Below the pieces are notes generated by a model. The model was not told where the DNA came from, made no database searches, and was given only the letters and a program-made list of their open reading frames with translations. From contig NZ_JACJTB010000027.1 in NCBI RefSeq assembly GCF_014698475.1, forward strand, positions 23,937-87,936: a DNA stretch of 64,000 bases, written 5' to 3'. This DNA comes from Nostoc spongiaeforme FACHB-130 (GTDB taxonomy: Bacteria; Cyanobacteriota; Cyanobacteriia; Cyanobacteriales; Nostocaceae). Both the position numbers and the translations under genes were made by a program. Shown here one piece after another: positions 19,378 through 28,814 of this stretch. Within the stretch, counting starts at the first letter, position 1; each line of letters opens with the position of its first letter.

Positions 19378-20550
19378 TTGCAAGAGGTTATTGTGGCAAT
19401 TGTACTAGGGTTGATGGTCTTATCCTTAATAATTTGGTTAGGATTACTGAGTTTGCGGGGACAGTTTTGGCGCTTAGACCAGCAATTAGAAGTCATCCAG
19501 CCGCAGCGAGAATCTTTACCGTCAGTGTGTGCGGTGATTCCAGCCCGGAATGAAGCGGATGTTTTGCCGATGAGTTTGCGATCGCTTTTACTGCAAGATT
19601 ATGATGGCAATTTTAATATCTTCTTAGTAGACGATCGCAGTACTGATGGCACAGCCGCCTGTGCGGAAGGAGTCGCCCACGCTGTTGATAAACCCCAGCA
19701 ATTGCAAATTATCTCTGGTGAACCTTTACCCTCTGGTTGGTCTGGTAAACTTTGGGCAGTGCAGCAAGGTGTCCAACAAGCTAAAGCACTCGTCCCAGAA
19801 TATTTTTTACTTACCGATGCAGATATTGAACACGATGTCAATAATCTGCTACGACTTGTCACCAAAGCCGAACAAGAAAATTTAGATTTGGTTTCTGTGA
19901 TGGTGCGGCTACGTTGTGATAGTCGGTGGGAAAAATTTTTAATTCCGGCGTTTGTCTTCTTCTTTCAAAAACTCTACCCTTTTCGCTGGGTCAATGATCC
20001 GAAAAATTCCACGGCGGCGGCGGCGGGTGGTAGCATTTTAATTCGCCGCACCGCTTTAGAAAGAATCGGTGGTATTGCCGCTATTCGTCAAGCTTTAATT
20101 GATGATTGTGCTTTAGCAAATGCGGTGAAATCCAGTCAAGGACGTATCTGGTTAGGATTAAGTAGTTTAACTCGCAGTTTACGCCCTTATGATTCCCTAG
20201 ACACAATTTGGAATATGGTGGCGCGGACTGCCTATACACAATTAAATTACTCACCTATATTGTTATTCGGCACCGTAATTGCTATGACCTTGATTTACCT
20301 CTTACCACCTTTTGGCGTGGTGATTGGTGTAATTTTAGGCAATTGGATGATTGCAATTACAGGTTTAGCAACATGGTTATTAATGGCATTGGCTTACTTG
20401 CCAATTATCCGCTTTTATCAATGCTCACCATTATTAGCTTTGAGTTTACCTGCGATCGCCTTTCTCTACACTTTAATGACTATCGACTCAGCCATCCGCC
20501 ATTGGCAAGGACGCGGCGGTGCTTGGAAAGGAAGAGTTTATCCTGGGTAA
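19378..20550 (+). CDS. hpnB: Hopene-associated glycosyltransferase, HpnB-like (GT2)
   Basis: A 390-residue membrane-bound GT2 enzyme. An N-terminal anchor (VIVAIVLGLMVLSLIIWLGL) is followed by the GT-A core with CAVIPARNEADVLP, FLVDDRSTDGTA and the DXD-type LLTDADIEHD. QALIDDCALANAVK matches the later acidic motif, and three to four membrane spans end the protein. HpnB-type enzymes occur in hopanoid clusters, and the position divergent from shc supports that family; the sugar and acceptor are not known. The start used is TTG; an in-frame GTG five codons on is an alternative. Confidence 0.82.
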   Translation: MQEVIVAIVLGLMVLSLIIWLGLLSLRGQFWRLDQQLEVIQPQRESLPSVCAVIPARNEADVLPMSLRSLLLQDYDGNFNIFLVDDRSTDGTAACAEGVAHAVDKPQQLQIISGEPLPSGWSGKLWAVQQGVQQAKALVPEYFLLTDADIEHDVNNLLRLVTKAEQENLDLVSVMVRLRCDSRWEKFLIPAFVFFFQKLYPFRWVNDPKNSTAAAAGGSILIRRTALERIGGIAAIRQALIDDCALANAVKSSQGRIWLGLSSLTRSLRPYDSLDTIWNMVARTAYTQLNYSPILLFGTVIAMTLIYLLPPFGVVIGVILGNWMIAITGLATWLLMALAYLPIIRFYQCSPLLALSLPAIAFLYTLMTIDSAIRHWQGRGGAWKGRVYPG

Positions 20551-20561
20551 GAATTATTTCT

Positions 20562-21005
20562 CTAGCCTTCTGCCAACAACTCATCCAAGCTATCTGGAAA
20601 TGTCCCTCTTTCAATCATTTTAGTAAACACTTGGTAGCAGTCATCTTTTGCTCCCTCCTTGCGTGGAAATCCTAACCACAAAATAACAATCGCTTTCAAT
20701 TGTTCTGTATCAAACGCCCGAAAAAATAACCGATACCTTTCTGGTAAACCCATTTTTTTCACTCTTCCGTAGCGTTTTAATGCTCCTTTTAAGGCAAAAT
20801 GACTTGCAAAAGGATCGGCTGGAATTTTAGTTTCAATTGCCACAGTAATTGCTGCAAATAACTTTACTGTTGCATGGGTTTTATATTCAGCCTCTGGTAA
20901 TTGCTCTTGCAACCGGGAAACACGCTCAAATAATTCTTGATATTGAGCGCCAAATAACTGTGGGTGGTAGTAAACTTCCCAACCATTATTAATAAACTTC
21001 GCCAT
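20562..21005 (-). CDS. YhaV-type toxin
   Basis: A 147-residue protein resembling the YhaV RelE-superfamily ribonuclease. Typical segments are GWEVYYHPQLF at the start, KGALKRYGRVKKMGLPERYR in the middle, and LWLGFPRKEGAKDDCYQVF near the end. It overlaps the upstream antitoxin gene by 17 bp, a usual toxin-antitoxin layout. The target is inferred to be RNA from family knowledge. Confidence 0.85.
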   Translation of the reverse strand: MAKFINNGWEVYYHPQLFGAQYQELFERVSRLQEQLPEAEYKTHATVKLFAAITVAIETKIPADPFASHFALKGALKRYGRVKKMGLPERYRLFFRAFDTEQLKAIVILWLGFPRKEGAKDDCYQVFTKMIERGTFPDSLDELLAEG

Positions 21006-21327
21006 TTTCTAATGAATCATTGTCTAACTCTACACCCGCAATTAGTTTATGGGCAGCCTCCGACATTTGGTTTGTATAAGGTTGTAATGTGTTATTTTTC
21101 AATGCTTCTGTCATGGCAAAATCGAGAAACAGCCGCATTAATACTGAGTCCTCTTCTTCTTCACTTGACTCAGGCACAATTCGCAAAATTGCAGTATCTG
21201 GTGATAGTACCTCTATCCAACCATCTGCATTAGCAAACTGAGGATGTTCACGATAAAACTCTGCTGGTAGCCTAAATCCTGCGCTGTTACCAATTTTGGT
21301 ACTCCGAATGCTGTAAGAGTTGCTCAT
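20989..21327 (-). CDS. PrlF-like AbrB-type antitoxin
   Basis: A 112-residue protein with an N-terminal AbrB/SpoVT swapped-hairpin pattern (SIRSTKIGNSAGFRLPAEFY) and an acidic C-terminal part. Size and position upstream of the YhaV-like toxin match PrlF, which binds the toxin and represses its own operon. Confidence 0.82.
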   Translation of the reverse strand: MSNSYSIRSTKIGNSAGFRLPAEFYREHPQFANADGWIEVLSPDTAILRIVPESSEEEEDSVLMRLFLDFAMTEALKNNTLQPYTNQMSEAAHKLIAGVELDNDSLENGEVY

Positions 21328-21439
21328 ATTTATGTGTATGTACAGGTTGTACTTACATAATATAGCAATCCTAAATGATTTATAAACATCTCTCTCCCTT
21401 GTCTACCCTGTCTTCCTTGTCTCCCTTTTCAGATATGAA

Positions 21440-24400
21440 TTACGAATTAATTGTTATCGCTCTTGCTGGTTGACCAGATGCGTAAATCTCCCACATAGTA
21501 CGATAGGCTTGCTCTAAATTACGAGTATAAAGTGGCGTATCAAACAGTGGATATGTGGTGCGATTTTGAGCTAATTTTTGTTTGATTTGTTGTAACTTTT
21601 CAGGATATGTTGCTAAGTGAATTGCTAACTGTTCATACACTTCTAAACTGTTAGTTACCAACTCAGGTAAACCAACTGCCATTAGCATACTAGCAGCTAC
21701 CCGCGAAGGAAAAGTTTCGCCAGGACAAGTAATTACTGGTAATCCTGCCCATAAAGCATCACAAGTACCTGTGTGAGCATTGTAATATAATGTATCCAAA
21801 AATAAATCTGCTAATTGATGTCTAGCTAAATGTTCAGCTTTGGCTTCATGATGGGCAAAAATTAAGCGATCGCCACTTATTCCTCTTGCTTGTGCTTCTC
21901 GACGCAAATTAGCTTCGTTAATAGGATATCTAGCAATTAACCATAAAACACTTCCTGATACATTTGCTAAGATTCTCATCCAAACATCAAAGATTGTTGG
22001 TTCAACTTTATAGTGATTATTAAAGCAGCAAAAAACAAAACTTGATTCTGGCAAATCATACTGCGATCGCTTCACAGAATTAGTAGAAATTACTTGTTGA
22101 TTGTCATTAAAGAAATAGCTGTGAGGTAATCTCACTATATTTTCGTTAAACCCATCAGCAAATTCCGGTGGTGTAACTATCGAATCAGCAATTAGATAAT
22201 CAACAAAATCTGCGCCGATTGTGCCGGGAGTTCCCATTAAATGGACTTGAATCGGTGCTGGCTTTAAAGCTAAAACTGGAGTGCGAGTACCAGCAGTATG
22301 ACCATTTAAATCAATTAAGATATGAATTTGGTCATCATAAATTAACTGTGCAGTTTCTTCTATAGATAAACTTGCAACATCTTTAAAGTGTTCGCTGGTG
22401 TTAGCAATGTAATTACGATATTCGCTATTATCATCCGCTCCAGTAGAGTAAGCAAAAATTTCAAAATTACTGCGGTTATGTTCTCGAAAAATCCCAGTAA
22501 TTAAATGACTCATTGCATGAGCGCGAAAATCACCTGATAAATAGCCAATGCGTAATCTACCGTTCAAATAACGGGAATGTTGGAAATTTAGAGTTTGTCG
22601 TAATTGTTCCCATTGTTGAGCGATCGCATTGCCGTGTGTCTTAGCTAATTGTAATAATAATTTTCTATCCCAAGGCTTATTTAACGAATTGAATGGATCA
22701 AGTGTTGTCCGTTCACCAGTGGCTAATTCTTGAATTGTTTGTTCCCAAAGCTTAGTTAAATCAGACTGACGCGATCGCCAATCGCAAGTCATTTCTTTAA
22801 GATAAAATAAATTAGTAAATGCCTCAGCCGAACCTGGCTGCATTTCTAAAATTCGCTCGAATATCCGCTTGGGTTCGTTAACTTCTCCCTGTCCAAACAT
22901 AGCTAACATTGTTAGCACTACACCAAGACGGTTGAGGGCTTTAATATAATTTGGTTTGTATTGAATTGCCGAACGAAAACAAGCGATCGCACCTTCTAAA
23001 TTATTTTGTGCTTCTAAGACAATCCCTAAATTTAAATGAGCTTCGGCATATTCTGGATTTATCTGCAAAGCTTCTCGAAACTTTGTTGCTGCTTGAGGTA
23101 ATTTACTCTGCATTTGCCAAACTAACCCCAAATTATTATGAGCAAAAGCATAATCTGGTTTACTTTGAATAGCAGCAGTAAAACATTTAACTGCCTCATC
23201 TAAATCTTTGGCATCTACTCGCAAAATACCTAAGTTATTATGTGCTTGAGCATGATGAGGATTAATTTCTATAACTTTTTCATAAGCTAAAATAGCTTCC
23301 TCAGTTTGTCCTAGACGTTCTCTAATTACTCCTAATTGATGCCAAGCTGGAGCATAACGAGGATGTTGGGAAATGAGTTTTTCGTATTGCGCGATCGCTT
23401 CGGTAATTTTCCCTTGTTTTTGTAATGCTAATGTTTCTGCGTACAGATGATCCGCCGTCGGCCAAATTAATTCAGGTTGCGATGTATCTAAGAATTGGTG
23501 AGTGGGGAATTGGGAGTTGGGAATTGGGATGAAAGATTTATCTTCAGTTAATTTGATTACAGGTGATTGCAGATTTTGTTTAACTAAAGGCGAACGAGGA
23601 TCTAGGTTAATTAACTGATGAATTTCATCAGAGAGAAATCCCATAACTTGGGGACGGCTAACTCCAGACAATATCTGCACATCAAAAATTTCGGTGACTT
23701 CGCCTTCTAAACGTAACCAGTGAACCATTGCACCAGTTTTAATATCAATTACCATCAAACCGCATTCAGTTTCAGCGTTGTTATTGACTAGCTTGAGACT
23801 ATGATGGCTAGTCTTAGATAAACCAACGATCGCATAATCTCCAACAAACGCCAACCCCCGCAACCAAGCAGAACCCAAAGTCACCGCTTGAAATTTTCCA
23901 CTATATATATTGATATAGCCAAATTCTCTGGTACCAGCATTCAACAACCACAACTTATCTTGATAAAATCGTGGCGAATGCGGCATAGATAAACCCGTAG
24001 CTACAACTTCGTCAGACTGAATATCTACCACACAACCGCCATTTTGCCATGTCTGCTGCCAACCATTTGCCACATCAGATTGGCTGTAAGCTGTCACATA
24101 ACGCGGTTTACCGTTCACTATCGCCAAACCATTCAACTGACAGCGATTTTCATTCACCAAATGAGAAATGAAACGAGGCTTCCATAAGGGAATGCAACTA
24201 TAGCGATCGCTCACTGTTGCCACACAGTTTAACAAACTACTGACAAATACGATGCGGTTATTTTCCGTTTCTACCGCTAAATCCTGAATTCCCAAATCTC
24301 CGGTAGTATAGCCAACTCGCGGGATATATAACTTGTCATAGCCATCATAAATTTGCCCCGGTACTAAAGAATTATCTAACTGCCAAATTTGTCCTTTAGT

Positions 24401-24628
24401 ACCTAGATAAATTCTCTCACCAGTAGTATATAATCCCGCAGCTTGCTCATACACTCGCTCAAATCCCGAAATTTGCCCTTGGTGATTTACACCCAACAAT
24501 ATCAACCGCGAACTTTGAGGCGTAGTGATCGCAAGACTAATCTGTTGAGATTGTAACCAATTCACGAAATCAGGAGAAGCAGAAATTTGCAGTGCGATCG
24601 GGCGTTTGAGTGCAGGTGTGACAACCAT
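21440..24628 (-). CDS. TIGR03032-like / TPR / GT41 (O-GlcNAc-transferase-like) fusion protein
   Basis: A 1062-residue protein in three parts. Residues about 15-350 resemble the TIGR03032 beta-propeller-like family (FVNWLQSQQISLAITTPQSS, then HSPRFYQDKLWLLNAGTREF). Residues 395-600 are TPRs (AWHQLGVIRERLGQTEEAI, AHNNLGILRVDAKDLDEAV and so on). Residues 680-1045 are a SPINDLY/OGT-type GT41 catalytic region with LRIGYLSGDFRAHAMSH, ILIDLNGHTAGTRTPVLA and DTLYYNAHTGTCDALWAGLP. It is predicted to glycosylate a protein acceptor. A low-complexity insertion, PIPNSQFPTHQF, lies between the first two parts and comes from a repeat common in intergenic DNA. Confidence 0.85.
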   Translation of the reverse strand: MVVTPALKRPIALQISASPDFVNWLQSQQISLAITTPQSSRLILLGVNHQGQISGFERVYEQAAGLYTTGERIYLGTKGQIWQLDNSLVPGQIYDGYDKLYIPRVGYTTGDLGIQDLAVETENNRIVFVSSLLNCVATVSDRYSCIPLWKPRFISHLVNENRCQLNGLAIVNGKPRYVTAYSQSDVANGWQQTWQNGGCVVDIQSDEVVATGLSMPHSPRFYQDKLWLLNAGTREFGYINIYSGKFQAVTLGSAWLRGLAFVGDYAIVGLSKTSHHSLKLVNNNAETECGLMVIDIKTGAMVHWLRLEGEVTEIFDVQILSGVSRPQVMGFLSDEIHQLINLDPRSPLVKQNLQSPVIKLTEDKSFIPIPNSQFPTHQFLDTSQPELIWPTADHLYAETLALQKQGKITEAIAQYEKLISQHPRYAPAWHQLGVIRERLGQTEEAILAYEKVIEINPHHAQAHNNLGILRVDAKDLDEAVKCFTAAIQSKPDYAFAHNNLGLVWQMQSKLPQAATKFREALQINPEYAEAHLNLGIVLEAQNNLEGAIACFRSAIQYKPNYIKALNRLGVVLTMLAMFGQGEVNEPKRIFERILEMQPGSAEAFTNLFYLKEMTCDWRSRQSDLTKLWEQTIQELATGERTTLDPFNSLNKPWDRKLLLQLAKTHGNAIAQQWEQLRQTLNFQHSRYLNGRLRIGYLSGDFRAHAMSHLITGIFREHNRSNFEIFAYSTGADDNSEYRNYIANTSEHFKDVASLSIEETAQLIYDDQIHILIDLNGHTAGTRTPVLALKPAPIQVHLMGTPGTIGADFVDYLIADSIVTPPEFADGFNENIVRLPHSYFFNDNQQVISTNSVKRSQYDLPESSFVFCCFNNHYKVEPTIFDVWMRILANVSGSVLWLIARYPINEANLRREAQARGISGDRLIFAHHEAKAEHLARHQLADLFLDTLYYNAHTGTCDALWAGLPVITCPGETFPSRVAASMLMAVGLPELVTNSLEVYEQLAIHLATYPEKLQQIKQKLAQNRTTYPLFDTPLYTRNLEQAYRTMWEIYASGQPARAITINS

Positions 24629-25110
24629 AATTTTCAGCTTGGGAAGGTAGATGAAAGTCCCTCACCGAAGAGGCGGAGGGGCAAGGAGCAGGGGGAGCAA
24701 GCTCTTTCCCTGAAACATGGAGCGTAGCGAGATAGGGATTCAACAGCCTTACACCTACCTGACTAACTCACCGCAGATTTTACAGTCCAGTAACCTAGAA
24801 ATAACATCTGTATTATTACTGATATATAACAATCAAACTATAGTTTTTACGTAAAAATACTAGGTAACTTATCATTGAGCATCATCTCTGTCTAAATCAT
24901 TCAGATAGAGGAAAATCCATCTTTTTATATTAGAAATTATTTTGACATCCATCCTAGGTAAGAGTTATCAAAGATACAGCTAATTAGAGGTTAAGCAAAC
25001 CAGATTGTTCTGAAGCACAGAACAGAAACACCTCACGCTCCCATTCACAAATCTGGAATCTGCCATACCTTTAGCTAGTTAGTCAGTAAACATCTACACA
25101 TAAACAAACA
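24629..25110. other. Intergenic region between divergent genes
   Basis: It lies between the GT41 gene (-) and the FG-GAP gene (+), so it must hold both promoters. A gagcaggggga-type low-complexity run sits at about 24684-24700. The remainder is AT-rich with no gene, RNA or strong hairpin that I can see. Confidence 0.5.
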
Positions 25111-27051
25111 ATGACAACATCAGTAACTTTTGCCTCCGTCATTAACTACAACAGTTCCTCCCTTCCTGGTTATCCAACGGTAGTTGGAGACTTCAACAAA
25201 GACAGCATTCTGGATTTAGCATACATAGAAGAAAATACTAATAATTTATACGTTGCCTTTGGTAATAGCTCAGGTAGCTTTAACTTTGCTTCTGCCCAAT
25301 ATTACAGCGTTGGGTATGGAGGAACTAGTTATTCGACCTATTACCCCAGTGACGTAGCCGTCGGAGACTTCAACGGTGACGGCTACCTAGATTTGGCAAC
25401 CGCCAACGATGATAGCCCAACTGTATCGGTGCTACTCAACAATAAATCTGGTGGCTTTAGCTCTGCCATGACCTTCAACGTTGGAACTTATTTTGATTCC
25501 GTAAGAATAGGAGACTTTAACAACGATGGCAAAGATGATATTGCCGCAGGCGGCAGTTCATTGACATCAGTACTGTTAGGTAATGGCTCTGGTAGTTTCA
25601 GCTCTTATAGAATCATCGACGTTGCCTCATATCTTGGAACTTATGATGATTCTGAAGATGTGACATTTGGCGACTTCAACAATGACGATATTTTAGATTT
25701 AGTAACTCCAAATGGAGATGCCAACACAATATCAGTGTATCTTGGTAATAGCTCAGGAAGCTTCGGTACTGCTACCACGTACGCCGTTGGGAGTTACGCT
25801 GATGCAGTAGCAGTAGGAGACTTCAATGGCGATGGCATCCAAGATTTAGTCAGCGTCAACTATGATGACGACACTGTATCTGTACTCCTAGGTAATAGTA
25901 GTGGTAGTTTTCTTAATGCGATTACCTTCGCTGTCGGGGATGAACCATACTATGTAAAAGTAGGAGACTTTAACAATGACGGCAAAGATGATATTTACAC
26001 AGAAAATGATGGTAGCATCTCAGTACTGTTAAACAACACCATCTTCCAAGGCAACCTCACCAACCCCAACAACGACCTCTTCCAAATCGGTGGCAGCGAG
26101 TTCACCAAAGTCAAAATCAAAATTAAAATTAAAGGACGCAGTTCCCAACAATTCAACGAACTCGGCATCTTCAACGTCGATGATGATAAAGGCTCAATCG
26201 AAGGCATTTTACCAGGTGCAGTAGGTTATCAAGAAAAAGCCCTCGCACGTTCTAAAACCATCTTCTCAATTCTTACCAACAACCCCACAGGCTTCAATCC
26301 CGACGACCTCGGCCGCGTCTTAGAATTTAACGGTGGTACACAATTGCGCTTTTACTTAAAAACCAGCACTACCGTCATCTTCTCCAGCACTACCACTCAA
26401 CAAATCACTTCGTTAAGTACAGGTGGCTTCTCCATTGGTTGGAGAGACGGTTCACGCGGCGAGTCAAGCTTTGACGACTTAGTAATTGATGTTGAAGAAA
26501 CTGATGACGATTTACCCATCGGTGTCGGTTTACAAGGTAGAAATGAAGGTGAAGCGATTGATTTGCGCGACTATAGCAGTGATAGCCTAATTGCTGGGAC
26601 TTTTAGTATTTACCGCGAAGCATCTTACAACAACTATGTCGGTTTTTATAAAGTTGTTGATGAAAGTGGTGGTATTGATACCAATGGTGATGGTACAGCC
26701 GACGTTCTTGTTGGAGACGCTAGTTATCTGCAAGCCGCCATTAACCAACGGGTGACAGGTATTGGTTTATCGGTGGGTAATCAAGGCACTGGTAATGGTC
26801 AAGGTAACTTTGGTGGTGGTGGCATCTATGTGCCGTTCTTAATTGTCAATGGTGGTATTAATGCTTTGTTAGATAGCAATACTAGCAATGACCCGACGGT
26901 ATTCTTTACGTTTTTGGGTGCCAACTCTGACAATGCTCGCCATGTGCGGATATTAGGTGATAATACTTTCGGCTTTGAGGATTTGGTTGGCGGCGGTGAC
27001 AATGATTTTAATGATGTCGTTGTTAAGATTAATTTGACTGTCAATGCTTAG
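25111..27051 (+). CDS. FG-GAP repeat protein with C-terminal DUF4114
   Basis: A 646-residue, probably exported protein. The first 310 residues hold about seven FG-GAP/VCBS units with calcium-binding DxNxDGxxD loops (GDFNGDGYLDL, GDFNNDGKDDI, GDFNGDGIQDL) and NSSGSF linkers, expected to build a beta-propeller. A middle domain (about 325-490) is unrecognised. The C terminus has the DUF4114 signature (FGFEDLVGGGDNDFNDVVVK). There is no classical signal peptide; a type I-like route is possible but unproven. It stands alone, with a hairpin after it. Confidence 0.82.
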   Translation: MTTSVTFASVINYNSSSLPGYPTVVGDFNKDSILDLAYIEENTNNLYVAFGNSSGSFNFASAQYYSVGYGGTSYSTYYPSDVAVGDFNGDGYLDLATANDDSPTVSVLLNNKSGGFSSAMTFNVGTYFDSVRIGDFNNDGKDDIAAGGSSLTSVLLGNGSGSFSSYRIIDVASYLGTYDDSEDVTFGDFNNDDILDLVTPNGDANTISVYLGNSSGSFGTATTYAVGSYADAVAVGDFNGDGIQDLVSVNYDDDTVSVLLGNSSGSFLNAITFAVGDEPYYVKVGDFNNDGKDDIYTENDGSISVLLNNTIFQGNLTNPNNDLFQIGGSEFTKVKIKIKIKGRSSQQFNELGIFNVDDDKGSIEGILPGAVGYQEKALARSKTIFSILTNNPTGFNPDDLGRVLEFNGGTQLRFYLKTSTTVIFSSTTTQQITSLSTGGFSIGWRDGSRGESSFDDLVIDVEETDDDLPIGVGLQGRNEGEAIDLRDYSSDSLIAGTFSIYREASYNNYVGFYKVVDESGGIDTNGDGTADVLVGDASYLQAAINQRVTGIGLSVGNQGTGNGQGNFGGGGIYVPFLIVNGGINALLDSNTSNDPTVFFTFLGANSDNARHVRILGDNTFGFEDLVGGGDNDFNDVVVKINLTVNA

Positions 27052-27118
27052 AATGCACAAGCTTAATTAGTACAGGACTTTCGCAAGAAGATAATTGGTT
27101 GAAATTGGATTTGACATA

Positions 27119-27150
27119 CTCCCCACCATTGAATGGTGGGGATTTTAGGT
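27119..27150. terminator. Hairpin between convergent genes
   Basis: CCCCACCATT and AATGGTGGGG form a stem of about 10 bp with a very short loop, followed by ATTTTAGGTTT. It lies between the FG-GAP gene (+) and a kinase gene (-), so it could terminate either. Similar hairpins occur at ends of IS200/IS605-type elements, but no such transposase is present. Confidence 0.6.
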
Positions 27151-27158
27151 TTAAATAA

Positions 27159-28682
27159 TTAACTTATTTCTAAATCACTCAATGTTAAAGTAAACGTCGT
27201 CCATCCCTGATGGCTGGTGACTTGGATGCTACCTTGCAGTTGCGTGACTAACTTCTGCACAATTGCTAAACCCAAACCTGTACCACCTTGGTTCCAAATG
27301 TCTGCATCAGGAAAGCGGTAAAATTTTTCAAAAATTCTGGATAATTCATCGACGGGAATTTCTGCTGAGTTACTGATAGTAACAATCATTTTGGCTGGAA
27401 TTTCAGCAGTTTCATGGCTAACACTTAACATAATTTCACCGCCAGCAGGAGTATATTTACAAGCATTATTCAGTAATTCTACTAAGATACGTTCTAAGCT
27501 AGGACGGTCAGAAAATAATGCGGGTAAATTTTCTGGTAGATTGAGTTGCAAGGTTTGTTGATGTTCTTGAGTGCGAATTTGAAATGGCTCGATGAGCCAA
27601 GGTAGCCACTGTTGTAGAACTAATAAATCAGGAGCCAGCAGTAGATTTGATGAATTTTCCAGGCGTTGTAACTCTAATAAGTCGTTAATTAATGCCATTT
27701 CCCGATCGCACTCTGCTTCTAAAATGTTCAGAAAGTAATGCTGTTCTTGAACAGCCGTTGATATCTGTAACATTTGAATCATGCCCTTCATGTGATAAAG
27801 TGGCGATCGCAATTCGTGGGAAACTAAATTTAAAAAGTCATTTTTGAATTGATTGAGTTGCTCCCATTGGGCAACAAGTTGCTCTTGCTGTATTTGCTTT
27901 TGTCGCGCTGCCATTGCTTGTATTCTTTCTGTTACATCCCGAAACACTAACACTGCACCTACGAGATTATTTTTTTCGTCTTTGATTGGTGCAGCACTGG
28001 TGTCTATTGGTATTTCTGTACCGTTTTGAGCAATTAAAATAGTTGTAGTTGAAAAAGGTGCGATCGCCTCTGATTCTAAAACTACTTTAATGGGATTTTC
28101 TAAAGATTCTCTAGTATTGATATCAATAATTTTAAATACTTCTGCTATATTTTTGGTGATCGCTTCTGCTTGTGTCCACCCTGTCAACTTTTCTGCTACC
28201 GGATTCATAAAGGTGATCAGTTGATTGCGATCGCTTGATATCACACCATCACTAATACTATTGAGTAATGTCGCTAACCATTGTTGGTTAGTTTTCAATT
28301 GTTGTTCTAATTTGTGCTTCGTCAGCACAATTTCAATATTAGTTTTTAGTTCTCTCTCTTTAAAAGGTTTGAGTAAATAACCAAATGGTTCGGTTATTTT
28401 AGCTCTCTCCAATGTATCTTCATCTGCATAAGCAGTTAAATAAATTATCGGTATATCTAAATATTTATGAATTTCTGCTGCTGCTTGTATGCCATCCATT
28501 TGCCCTTTTAAACGGATATCCATCAGTACTAAGTCAGGACTAAATTCCATAGCTTTATTAATTGCCTCTTGTCCAGAAGAAGCAATCGCAGCAACTGTAT
28601 AGCCAAATTTTTTCAGTCTATTTTGTAAATCCTTAGCAACAATAGATTCGTCTTCAACAACTAAAATATTCGCGTCTGTCAT
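27159..28682 (-). CDS. Response-regulator/PAS/histidine-kinase hybrid
   Basis: A 507-residue cytosolic signalling protein in REC-PAS-HisKA-HATPase order. The receiver has the acidic pocket VVEDESIV, phospho-acceptor Asp in DLVLMDIRLKG and Lys in LLKPFKERE. PAS covers about 130-260 (AVLVFRDVTERIQA at its end). HisKA has FLNLVSHELRSPLYHMKG, and HATPase has a G box as GGTGLGLAIVQKL. A receiver ahead of a kinase suggests it takes phosphate from another kinase and passes it on. The ethylene-receptor-like kinase lies 132 bp upstream on the same strand. Confidence 0.9.
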   Translation of the reverse strand: MTDANILVVEDESIVAKDLQNRLKKFGYTVAAIASSGQEAINKAMEFSPDLVLMDIRLKGQMDGIQAAAEIHKYLDIPIIYLTAYADEDTLERAKITEPFGYLLKPFKERELKTNIEIVLTKHKLEQQLKTNQQWLATLLNSISDGVISSDRNQLITFMNPVAEKLTGWTQAEAITKNIAEVFKIIDINTRESLENPIKVVLESEAIAPFSTTTILIAQNGTEIPIDTSAAPIKDEKNNLVGAVLVFRDVTERIQAMAARQKQIQQEQLVAQWEQLNQFKNDFLNLVSHELRSPLYHMKGMIQMLQISTAVQEQHYFLNILEAECDREMALINDLLELQRLENSSNLLLAPDLLVLQQWLPWLIEPFQIRTQEHQQTLQLNLPENLPALFSDRPSLERILVELLNNACKYTPAGGEIMLSVSHETAEIPAKMIVTISNSAEIPVDELSRIFEKFYRFPDADIWNQGGTGLGLAIVQKLVTQLQGSIQVTSHQGWTTFTLTLSDLEIS

Positions 28683-28814
28683 GTATTTGTATTATAAAAT
28701 AAATCACCAATTTATAGACAAATCAAATATCTAAAAAACAATTCTCTTTAATTAGAGTTTTTATAAAACCTCCTGTTAATTTATATCGTTAAATAGTATT
28801 CCTTTTAATTTAAT

